Assembly: GCA_963716855.1 (NCBI GenBank)
Contig: CAVQUV010000005.1
Location: forward strand, 62,001-126,000
Direction of reading: 5' to 3'
DNA length: 64,000 bases
DNA from: JAGVSZ01 sp963716855
Lineage (GTDB): Bacteria; Pseudomonadota; Gammaproteobacteria; Burkholderiales; SG8-39
The notes under the pieces were generated by a model. The model searched no databases. It saw only the letters and a list, made by a program, of their open reading frames with translations, and was not told where the DNA came from. Below, piece after piece: positions 27,080 to 34,113 of the stretch. The position numbers were made by a program, and so were the translations under genes. How positions within the stretch are numbered: the stretch's first letter is position 1; every line of letters begins with the position of its first letter.

Positions 27080-27892
27080 ATGCGAACCATCGATGACCTG
27101 GTGCGGGAGCGCCCCGCCGCCCGAAGCACGCAAGCCCAGGTCCGGCAGGAACCCCTGGCGGCCTACCTCGCCCGCGGCGACCACGGATCGAGTTCACGGC
27201 TCCGACGCGTGCTGCGGTCCGGCCCGGCCACGGCCGACACGCCCTTCGAGGACGACGGCACCCAGCGGCTCGCTCAGGCGCTGCATGCGCTCGTGTTCGA
27301 GCCGGCGCGGTTCGCCACCGAGCATCTGGTGCTCGACCGCGACACGCCGCCCGCCGACGAGCAGGTCGACGCGCTGGACCGCATCTGGATCGCCGGCGCC
27401 GAGTATTCCCGGCTCGCCGGAGCGCGCGACGCCATCCGCGCCTACCCGCGGGCCCCGCTCGCGGCGTGGATCGACGCCGGCATGAAGGAAATGTCGATCT
27501 ACTGGACGGACGAGCTCGGGCGGCGCTGGAAGGCGCGCCCCGACTGCTTCACCGACGAGATCATCCTCGAGCTGAAGACGACCGGTGACGTGCGGCCGCG
27601 CGGATTCGCGCGCACCCGCAAGCGCTTCGCCTACGACCTGCAGGCCGCGCACTACGTGGATGCGATCCGGCGCCTCACCGGACGCACGCCGCGCTTCGCC
27701 TTCATCGCGGTGGAGCTGCAACCGCCCTTCTACGCGTGGGTGCACGAGCTGTCGCGCGCCGATCTCGCGCGTGCGGCGGTGCAGCTCGAGGTCGCGCGCG
27801 AGCGGCTCGAGCCCTTCGCGGGTGGAGCATCAGGCAGCAGCTTCCCGAAGCACGTGAAGTATTTGGCGCCGAGCTCGGCATCGGTCTTGTAG
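27080..27892 (+). CDS. Orphan PD-(D/E)XK nuclease, RecE/Cas4-like
   Basis: This 270-residue protein has the complete RecB/RecE-type nuclease core: E137 in GMKEMSIYW, D155 in RPDCFTDE, E164-x-K166 in ILELKTTGD and the Q188-x3-Y192 motif in DLQAAHYVD. It resembles the nuclease domain of exonuclease VIII (RecE, DUF3799-like), usually carried by prophages beside an annealing protein, but no phage gene or annealing partner is present. From about residue 248 the sequence (ASGSSFPKHVKYLAPS) departs from a nuclease-like end and lies antisense to another plausible coding stretch, suggesting a rearrangement junction near 27825. The ATG at 27080 is the only good start; no strong ribosome site. Confidence 0.75.
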   Translation: MRTIDDLVRERPAARSTQAQVRQEPLAAYLARGDHGSSSRLRRVLRSGPATADTPFEDDGTQRLAQALHALVFEPARFATEHLVLDRDTPPADEQVDALDRIWIAGAEYSRLAGARDAIRAYPRAPLAAWIDAGMKEMSIYWTDELGRRWKARPDCFTDEIILELKTTGDVRPRGFARTRKRFAYDLQAAHYVDAIRRLTGRTPRFAFIAVELQPPFYAWVHELSRADLARAAVQLEVARERLEPFAGGASGSSFPKHVKYLAPSSASVL

Positions 27893-28100
27893 GCGGACAC
27901 CTTGAACGCGTAGCGCCCGAAGTTCTGCCAGCGGCTGGGGGTGTCCTTCGTCTCCTTCTCCCGGCAAGCGTCGCCGACCACGATGCTACGATTCCCGTCC
28001 ATCTCCCCGCTGCGCTGAGAGCGCGGACTGCCGAAGAAGCGGAGCCGGCCGTCGACGACCTGGTGGGTGTCGAAGGCGGTGCGTTCTATCGAGGATAGAA
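27826..28100 (-). pseudogene. Possible gene remnant, convergent with the nuclease gene
   Basis: On the minus strand an open frame here reads like a genuine protein with varied amino-acid use: FDTHQVVDGRLRFFGSP, then PSRWQNFGRYAFKVSAYK, then AELGAKYFTCFGKLLPDAP. A GGGGAG lies just before an ATG at about 28001. Below about 27826 the frame becomes the arginine/serine-rich antisense of the nuclease gene, so the 3' end appears to be lost. I recognise no family. It may be the remains of a gene fused to the truncated nuclease by deletion, or a chance open frame. Confidence 0.3.
28084..28100. promoter_or_regulatory. 17-base palindrome over a -10-like box, before DMT gene
   Basis: TTCTATC-GAG-GATAGAA is a perfect 7-base inverted repeat with a 3-base spacer. 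Its right arm overlaps TAGAAT (28096-28101), a -10-like box 22 bases before the DMT start at 28123. This is the placement of an operator; the regulator is unknown. Confidence 0.45.
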
Positions 28101-28122
28101 TCGCCCGCGTTCCGAGCCGCCG

Positions 28123-29007
28123 ATGCCGCCCGCACCCGACGACCGCCGCTGGCTCGACACGTTCCTCGCGTGGTACTTCGTGTCGGTATGGGGTTCGGGC
28201 TATCTCGCGACCAAGGTGGGGCTGGCGTACGCCGCCCCGTTCACGTTCCTCACCCTGCGGTTTGCGGTCGGGGTGGCGCTGATGATCCCGGTCGTGCTGT
28301 GGCTGCGGCCGCGCTGGCCCGCCACGCGGCGCGAGCTCGGCCACGTCGTGGTCGCGGGCGTGCTGATGCACGCGGTCAACCTCGGCGGGAGCCACTACAC
28401 CCAGTACCTGGGCCTCTCCGCCGGCATCACCGCGCTCCTCCTCTCCGCGCAACCGCTCCTCACGGCGATCATTGCGTCGCGCTGGCTGCACGAGCGGCTC
28501 GCACCGGCGCAGTGGACCGGCGTCGCGCTCGGCCTCGCCGGCGTCGCGCTCGTCGTGTGGCACAAGGTCGACGTCCGCGCGATGACGGCGGGCGCGCTGA
28601 TCGCGGTGGCGATCTCGCTCGCCGCGGTGACCGCGGGCACGCTCTACCAGCGCTTCTTCTGCGCCGGTGTCGACCTGCGCGGGGCGCCGCTGGTGCAGTT
28701 CGTCGCCTCGCTCGTGGTGATGGCGCCGCTCGCGTGGGCAGTCGAGGGACTGCGCGTCGACTGGAGCTGGCAGCTCGTCGCCGCGGTCGCGTTCCTCGTG
28801 ATCCTGGCGTCGATCCTGGCCGTCAACGCGCTGCACGTCCTGATGCGCCGCGGACAGGCGGCGCGCGTCACGACGCTGCTCTACCTCACGCCGATCTTCG
28901 CCGTCCTGCTCGAGTACCTGATGTTCGGCGAGGTGCCGAGCGCGCTGAGCCTGGTGGGGATCGCCGTGACCTGCCTCGGCGTCGCGCTCGTCGCCTGGCG
29001 CCGGTAG
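28123..29007 (+). CDS. EamA/DMT family transporter
   Basis: This is a 294-residue ten-helix exporter of the DMT family with two EamA halves; the first begins FLAWYFVSVWGSGYLATKVGLAYA and the second at ALIAVAISLAAVTAGTLYQR. Substrate unknown. The ATG at 28123 has no strong ribosome site. A perfect palindrome overlapping a -10-like box stands just upstream, so a dedicated repressor or activator is likely. The htpX gene follows on the same strand after 77 bases with its own TACAAT box. Confidence 0.9.
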   Translation: MPPAPDDRRWLDTFLAWYFVSVWGSGYLATKVGLAYAAPFTFLTLRFAVGVALMIPVVLWLRPRWPATRRELGHVVVAGVLMHAVNLGGSHYTQYLGLSAGITALLLSAQPLLTAIIASRWLHERLAPAQWTGVALGLAGVALVVWHKVDVRAMTAGALIAVAISLAAVTAGTLYQRFFCAGVDLRGAPLVQFVASLVVMAPLAWAVEGLRVDWSWQLVAAVAFLVILASILAVNALHVLMRRGQAARVTTLLYLTPIFAVLLEYLMFGEVPSALSLVGIAVTCLGVALVAWRR

Positions 29008-29039
29008 GAAGGTCGCGCATCCGCGTCACGTGCCGCGGG

Positions 29040-29045
29040 TACAAT
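29040..29045 (+). promoter_or_regulatory. -10-like TACAAT box before htpX
   Basis: TACAAT followed by C, 39 bases before the htpX ATG, in an otherwise GC-rich gap. No convincing -35 is seen. Confidence 0.4.
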
Positions 29046-29084
29046 CGCCCCCCGGCGTCAATACCAACAACTCCAGGAGGCTGC

Positions 29085-29954
29085 ATGAAGCGCATCGTGC
29101 TCTTCGTCCTGACCAACGTCGCCGTGCTGGCGGTGCTGACGATCGTGCTCAAGGTCCTCGGGCTCGATCAGGTCGCCGCGCAGGAGGGCTTCGCGGTCGG
29201 CCCGCTGCTCGCATTCTCGGCGGTCGTCGGCTTTACCGGCGCGATCATCTCGTTGCTGATGTCCAAACCGATGGCCAAGTGGTCGACCGGCGCCCAGGTG
29301 GTCGACGGCAGCGAGAGCTCGGACCACGCGTGGCTCGTTCAAACGGTGCGGGGGCTCGCGCAGAAGGCGGGCATCGGTATGCCCGAAGTGGCGGTCTATG
29401 AAGGCGAGCCGAACGCGTTCGCCACCGGCGCGTTCAGGAACTCCGCCCTCGTCGCGGTGTCGACCGGGCTCCTCCAGTCGATGAACAGGGAGGAGGTCGG
29501 CGCCGTGCTGGGCCACGAGGTCGCGCACGTGGCGAACGGCGACATGGTCACGATGACGCTGATCCAGGGCGTCGTGAACACCTTCGTCGTGTTCCTTTCG
29601 CGCATCGTCGGCACGATCGTCGACCGGACCGTGTTCCGCACCGAGCGGGGCACCGGGCCGGGCTACTTCATCACCGTAATCGTGTGCCAGATCCTGTTCG
29701 GCCTGCTCGCTTCGCTGATCGTCGCCTGGTTCTCGCGACAGCGCGAGTTCCGCGCCGACCGCGGCTCGGCCGACTACCTCGGCACCCCGCAGCCGATGAT
29801 CAACGCGCTCGCGCGCCTCGGCGGCCTGGAGCCCGGCGCGCTGCCGCAGTCGATCAAGGCGATGGGCATCAGCGACCGGCCCGGGTTCATGGCCCTCTTC
29901 TCGACTCACCCGCCGATGGAACAACGCATCGCCGCGCTGCAGGCGCGCGGCTGA
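29085..29954 (+). CDS. htpX: Membrane protease HtpX
   Basis: This is a 289-residue M48 zinc metalloprotease of the inner membrane. Two N-terminal membrane helices (about 4-22 and 38-58) precede the zinc site HEVAH (144-148); the third ligand is E221 in RQREFRADRGSADYL. Two more hydrophobic segments (about 160-178 and 194-215) lie between them. HtpX degrades misfolded membrane proteins alongside FtsH. The ATG at 29085 has CCAGGAGG about 5 bases upstream, which fixes the start within a longer open frame. Confidence 0.96.
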   Translation: MKRIVLFVLTNVAVLAVLTIVLKVLGLDQVAAQEGFAVGPLLAFSAVVGFTGAIISLLMSKPMAKWSTGAQVVDGSESSDHAWLVQTVRGLAQKAGIGMPEVAVYEGEPNAFATGAFRNSALVAVSTGLLQSMNREEVGAVLGHEVAHVANGDMVTMTLIQGVVNTFVVFLSRIVGTIVDRTVFRTERGTGPGYFITVIVCQILFGLLASLIVAWFSRQREFRADRGSADYLGTPQPMINALARLGGLEPGALPQSIKAMGISDRPGFMALFSTHPPMEQRIAALQARG

Positions 29955-29970
29955 ACCAAGGAGCACGAAG

Positions 29971-30588
29971 ATGATCGACCTCTACACCGCCGCCACCGCC
30001 AATGGCCACCGCGCCGCGATCGCGCTCGAGGAGTCCGGCCTCGCGTATCGCACCCACAAGCTCAACCTGCAGGCGGGCGATCAGCGCAAGCCCGAGTACC
30101 TGAAGATCAACCCCGCGGGCGCGATTCCTGCGATCGTCGACGACGCAGGGCCGGGCGGCAAGCCGCTCGTGCTCGCCCAGTCCGGCGCGATCGTGCTCTA
30201 CGTGGCGGAGAAATCGGGCAAGTTCCTGCCGAAGGATCCCGCGCACCGCGCGGTCGCGCTGCAATGGCTTCTGCAGGCATGCTCCGACGTCGCAGGGGGC
30301 AGCGGAACCCTTTTCCAGCTCTCGATGGTCGCACCGGAGAAGTCCGCGCCGAACGTCGAGTTCTTCGAGAAGCGGCTGATGAACGCGCTGCGCGTCGCCG
30401 ACGGGCGGCTCGCGGGCCGCGACTATCTCGCCGACGAGATCTCGGTCGCGGATTTCGCGCTCTACCCGGTGGTTACGACGCGCAAGCCCGTCATCGAGAA
30501 ACACGGCGGCCTGCCGAACCTGGCGAAGTGGGCCGACCGCATGGCGGCGCGGCCAGGCGTCGCGAAAGGGATGCAGGTTTCCGTCTGA
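29971..30588 (+). CDS. Glutathione S-transferase family protein
   Basis: This 205-residue protein has the GST layout. The N-terminal thioredoxin-like domain (MIDLYTAATANGHRAAIALEE) contains the NPAGAIPAIVD loop and the glutathione-binding LAQSGAIVLYVAEK; the helical domain has GRDYLADEISVADFALYP. It is closest to the YghU/YfcG-type enzymes, which use the N-terminal threonine/asparagine instead of cysteine. An AAGGAGCACGAAG site precedes the ATG, 17 bases after htpX, so the two may be cotranscribed. Likely role: detoxification or disulfide reduction. Confidence 0.88.
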   Translation: MIDLYTAATANGHRAAIALEESGLAYRTHKLNLQAGDQRKPEYLKINPAGAIPAIVDDAGPGGKPLVLAQSGAIVLYVAEKSGKFLPKDPAHRAVALQWLLQACSDVAGGSGTLFQLSMVAPEKSAPNVEFFEKRLMNALRVADGRLAGRDYLADEISVADFALYPVVTTRKPVIEKHGGLPNLAKWADRMAARPGVAKGMQVSV

Positions 30589-30632
30589 ACGTTGGCCGGC
30601 CCGACCGAAGGTCGAAAGAAATGGGGAAAACG

Positions 30633-31598
30633 ATGAAGAAGATCTCGGCGGCGGTGCTCGCCGCGGTGCTGACGGCCAGTGCGCTCGGCGCGTCGGCGCA
30701 AACGTTTCCGGTCAAGCCGGTGCACATCACCGTGCCATTCACCCCCGGCAGCGCGACCGACATCTCGGCGCGCGCGATGCAGCAGAAGCTCTCGGAGTTC
30801 TGGGGACAGCCGGTGATCGTCGAGAACCGGCCCGGCGCCGGCGGCACGATCGGCGCGGCCCAGGTCGCAAAGGCGCCGCCGGACGGCTACCTGCTGCTGG
30901 TGCACTCCTCGGGGCACGCGGCAAACCCCGCGATCTACGCGAAGCTGCCTTACGACACGGCGAAGGATCTGACCGGGATCGCGCCGGTCGCCGGGCAGGC
31001 GACCGTTCTGGTCGTCGCGCCGTCGTCCGGGTTCAAGACGCTCGGGGAGCTGCTGGCCGCCGCGAAAGCCAAGCCCGGAACCATCAACTTCGCATCTGCG
31101 GGTTCCGGAAGCGGCACCCATCTCAACGGCGAGAAGTTCAAGGGGATGGCAGGGATCGACGTGGTGCACATCCCGTACAAGGGCACACCCGAAGCGCTCA
31201 CCGACACGATCGCCGGCCGGGTCACCTACTATTTCTCGCCGATCGCCGCGGCGCTGCCGCACATCCGCGACGGCAAGCTCGTGGCGCTGGCGGTGAGCAC
31301 CGCGACGCGCACCAGCCTGCTCCCCGACGTGCCGACCGTCGCGGAGGCCGGCGTGCCGAACTTCAGCTTCAATCTGTGGACCGGGATGTTCGCGCCGGCG
31401 GACACGCCGCCCCAGGTCGTGGACAAGATCGCGAGCGACATTCAGCGCGCGTGGGCCGACCCGGAGCTGAAGGCGCGGCTCGCCAAGATCGGGCTGGAGC
31501 CGATGCCGATGACGCCGGCGCAGTTCAACCAGTTCGTGAGAGCCGAGGTCGACGACGCCGCACGCGTACTGGCAGCGGCGGGGGTAAAGCCCCAGTGA
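30633..31598 (+). CDS. Bug family tripartite tricarboxylate transporter substrate-binding protein
   Basis: This is the third Bug protein in the window, 321 residues. The ATG at 30633 follows GGGGAAAACG and gives a standard signal (MKKISAAVLAAVLTASALGA, cleavage after ASA); an ATG four codons earlier is possible. The mature protein shows FPVKPVHITVPFTPGSATD, VIVENRPGAGGTIGAAQ, KAPPDGYLL and LLPDVPTVAEAGVPNF. There is no TctA/TctB gene beside it. It lies between a GST gene and an alpha/beta hydrolase 25 bases downstream, which may act on the imported compound. Substrate unknown. Confidence 0.93.
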   Translation: MKKISAAVLAAVLTASALGASAQTFPVKPVHITVPFTPGSATDISARAMQQKLSEFWGQPVIVENRPGAGGTIGAAQVAKAPPDGYLLLVHSSGHAANPAIYAKLPYDTAKDLTGIAPVAGQATVLVVAPSSGFKTLGELLAAAKAKPGTINFASAGSGSGTHLNGEKFKGMAGIDVVHIPYKGTPEALTDTIAGRVTYYFSPIAAALPHIRDGKLVALAVSTATRTSLLPDVPTVAEAGVPNFSFNLWTGMFAPADTPPQVVDKIASDIQRAWADPELKARLAKIGLEPMPMTPAQFNQFVRAEVDDAARVLAAAGVKPQ

Positions 31599-31623
31599 GA
31601 CGACGCTAGACCCCGCGCGATCC

Positions 31624-32403
31624 ATGGCGATTCTCGAGCTGGACGGCCTGCGGGTCGAGTACGACCGCAGCGGGGGCGGGCCGGATCTGCTCTGCCTTCA
31701 CTCGCTGCTCACCGAGCTGACCGTGTTCGACCGGGTGCTGCCGTCGCTCGCGGCGACCCGCCGCGTGACCCGCTTCAATCTGCCCGGGTTCGGCGAATCG
31801 ACGCCGACTGCGTTCGACGCGGTGGCCGATCACGCGGACCACGTCGCGCGCGTGATGCAGGCGCTCGAGCTGCCCGCGTCGACCGCCGTGTTCGGCAACG
31901 GCTTCGGCGCATTTGTGGCAGCCGAGCTCGCGATCCGTCATGGCCGGCGGTTCGGGCCGCTCGTACTCGCCGACGCAGTCGCCGCGTTTCCGGAGGCGGC
32001 GCGCGTGCCGTTCCGCGGCATGGCCGAAAAGGTGCGCGCGGGCGGCATGCCTGCGGTACTCGATGCGGCGATCGGGCGGATGTTTCCGCCGGAGTTTGCG
32101 GCGCGCAATGCGGACGTGGTCGGGGTGCGCAAGCACGCCCTCGGGTCGGTCGCGCCCGACTGCTTCGCGCGCGCCTGCCTCGCGCTCGCCGCGCTCGACC
32201 TGACGCCGCGCCTCGGCGGCATCGGGAATCGCACGCTCGTGCTCTGCGGCGCGCTCGATCAGACCACGCCGCCCGCGCTCGCGCGGGCGCTGGCGGAGCG
32301 GATCCCGGGCGCGACCTATCGGGAGATCCCCGGGTCCGGACACTGCCCGATGCTCGAGCAGCCGGAGACGCTGGTGCGGTTCCTCGCTGAATTCCTCGTC
32401 TAG
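31624..32403 (+). CDS. Alpha/beta hydrolase fold protein lacking the nucleophile serine
   Basis: This 259-residue protein is a complete alpha/beta hydrolase of the 3-oxoadipate enol-lactonase or C-C hydrolase type by general pattern. The oxyanion region is LLCLHSLLTE, the acid is D212 in CGALDQTTPP and the base H240 in GSGHCPMLEQP. The nucleophile elbow, however, reads FGNGFGAF, with G93 (codon GGC at 31900) where serine is expected. A single G-to-A change would restore AGC serine. It is either inactive, works by another mechanism, or the base is miscalled. It follows the Bug protein gene closely. Confidence 0.82.
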   Translation: MAILELDGLRVEYDRSGGGPDLLCLHSLLTELTVFDRVLPSLAATRRVTRFNLPGFGESTPTAFDAVADHADHVARVMQALELPASTAVFGNGFGAFVAAELAIRHGRRFGPLVLADAVAAFPEAARVPFRGMAEKVRAGGMPAVLDAAIGRMFPPEFAARNADVVGVRKHALGSVAPDCFARACLALAALDLTPRLGGIGNRTLVLCGALDQTTPPALARALAERIPGATYREIPGSGHCPMLEQPETLVRFLAEFLV

Positions 32404-32419
32404 GAAAGGTCTGAACAAT

Positions 32420-32438
32420 GGGGGATACCTCCCCCTTT
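32420..32438 (+). terminator. Rho-independent terminator
   Basis: GGGGGA-TACC-TCCCCC followed by TTT, 17 bases after the hydrolase stop. It separates this operon from the convergent PAP2 gene. Confidence 0.7.
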
Positions 32439-32466
32439 GACCCCCTATGTCAGAGGAGGCCCTGCT

Positions 32467-33741
32467 TCATTCTGCGAATAGATCAACGCTTCCCGAGGTA
32501 GCCCGGGCGAGACGGAAGAACGCCCGGTAGAGCCACGCGCTGTAGAGCAGCGTGGCCGCGAGCGCGAGCCACGCCAATCCGGGCACCGACTCGAACCCCT
32601 TCACGCCAAACCGCAGCGCCACGATCCAGGCGAGCCAGACGCCGAATCCGGAGGCGACGACCAGGCGCTTGCGCGGGTCGCGCCACGACACCTTGCGCAG
32701 ACACGCGGCCAGCACCGCGGCGACGAACGGCACCGTGACGACGATATCGACGAGGTAGTGCTCGCCGCGCGCCAGTGCGGCCAAGACGATCAGCGCGAGC
32801 GCGGCCAGGCACGCCCGCGCGATCCAGCGCCAGCCGACCACATGCGCGTACGCCCAGAAGACGATCGCCCAGCCGACGTGGAGCGCCGGGATCGCATCGC
32901 GCGGCCAGGGCGGCACCGCGGTGCGTGCGTCGGGCACGGCATCCAGCGGCGGCAGATTGTCGGGAAAGCGTTCTCCCAGCAGATAGCGAGGACCGGCCGC
33001 CGGGAGCAGGTGGTAGGCGGCGAACGCGCACGCCGCGCCCACCGCCCATACGACCAGCAGGTTCGCCGCGGGCTCCGCACGCCGGCGCAGCGTGATTCCA
33101 TAGAGCGCGGCGTACCCGAACGTCTGATAGTCGTAAATCGAGTCGAGCAGGTCGCGTGCGGCCGGCGCGCCGGCGAGCGCGCGCGCGGCGAGCGGCGCAG
33201 CCTGGAATCCAAGCGTCGCGTCGAAGCGGTACAGCAGCGCGTCGAAGGTGGTCGGGTGCAGCGTGATGGTCGACTGCAGGTAGCTCGTCAGGAACGCCGA
33301 CCACAAGACGATGAACAGGCACCCCGCCAGCGCGGCACGCGCGGTGCGACCCGCATCGGCGTCACCGCGCAAGGCGAGCCAGCCGAGCGCGACGACGCTC
33401 GCAACGCCGAGCCAGAGCGCGACGGCGAGAACGTAGTAGACGCGCTCCATTCCCGCCAGCCCCTCGAGGGTCGGCACGCCGTACAGCGCGAGATGCGCGG
33501 CCGCCCCGGCAAGGCCCGCAACCACGACCGTAGCCACGGGGCGACGATCAGCGATCGCGCAGAAGAACACCATGGCGAGCAGCGCCGCGAACGGCCCGAC
33601 CGACAGCGGCAGCGACGGATAGCTCACGAAGCGCCACGCCTCGGCGACCGGCGTCGGCGCGAGGCCGATGGCGCCGAGCGCCATGCCTACACCGAACAGT
33701 CCGAGCGCGAGATAGAGCGCGAGGCGCAGGTCGCTGCGCAT
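32467..33741 (-). CDS. PAP2 superfamily membrane protein
   Basis: This 424-residue polytopic protein has about ten hydrophobic helices. Two PAP2 motifs of the inositol-phosphorylceramide-synthase-like subgroup are visible: IPALHVGWAI and, after another helix, ARGEHYLVDIVV, which together supply the catalytic histidines and aspartate. Members hydrolyse or transfer lipid phosphate head groups at the membrane. The ATG at 33741 gives MRSDLRLALYLALGLF; the frame stays open well upstream but that part is antisense to the following PAS-GGDEF-EAL gene. The lipid substrate is unknown. Confidence 0.85.
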   Translation of the reverse strand: MRSDLRLALYLALGLFGVGMALGAIGLAPTPVAEAWRFVSYPSLPLSVGPFAALLAMVFFCAIADRRPVATVVVAGLAGAAAHLALYGVPTLEGLAGMERVYYVLAVALWLGVASVVALGWLALRGDADAGRTARAALAGCLFIVLWSAFLTSYLQSTITLHPTTFDALLYRFDATLGFQAAPLAARALAGAPAARDLLDSIYDYQTFGYAALYGITLRRRAEPAANLLVVWAVGAACAFAAYHLLPAAGPRYLLGERFPDNLPPLDAVPDARTAVPPWPRDAIPALHVGWAIVFWAYAHVVGWRWIARACLAALALIVLAALARGEHYLVDIVVTVPFVAAVLAACLRKVSWRDPRKRLVVASGFGVWLAWIVALRFGVKGFESVPGLAWLALAATLLYSAWLYRAFFRLARATSGSVDLFAE

Positions 33742-34113
33742 GGTCGATCCGCGGGATGAGAACACCGTGACGATATCGCACGCCCGGTCGCGCGCGCCCG
33801 CGGAACGCCGCGGCGCCGAGGGATAGTGCCCCGGCCCGCCGTCGCGGCCCTGACAGGTTGTCGACTTCCCGCGGCATTTCGCACGGGCGCGACCCGGTGG
33901 AAGGTCCCGAAAAGCCCGGCCCGCCCGACGTTTTTTCGCACGACGCGAATCTGTTTCGGGACGTTTCGGGTGTGGCAATGCGAAAAATTTCCTGGGTTGG
34001 CCGCCGCGTCCGGTCGCGGGCGGGCCGCTGGCAATGCTCTTGCTACCTGTACGTCGGAGCGGCCCGGGTGCGGACTTTTTTCTCATCCGCGCGGACCAGC
34101 GAGAAAAGAACAC
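33742..34113. other. Divergent intergenic region, 372 bases
   Basis: The gap between the divergent PAP2 and PAS-GGDEF-EAL genes is less GC-rich near 33930-33990, with TTTTTTCGCACGACGCGAA and two TTTCGGG-type words. It must hold promoters for both genes. I see no convincing gene, RNA or operator in it. Confidence 0.5.
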
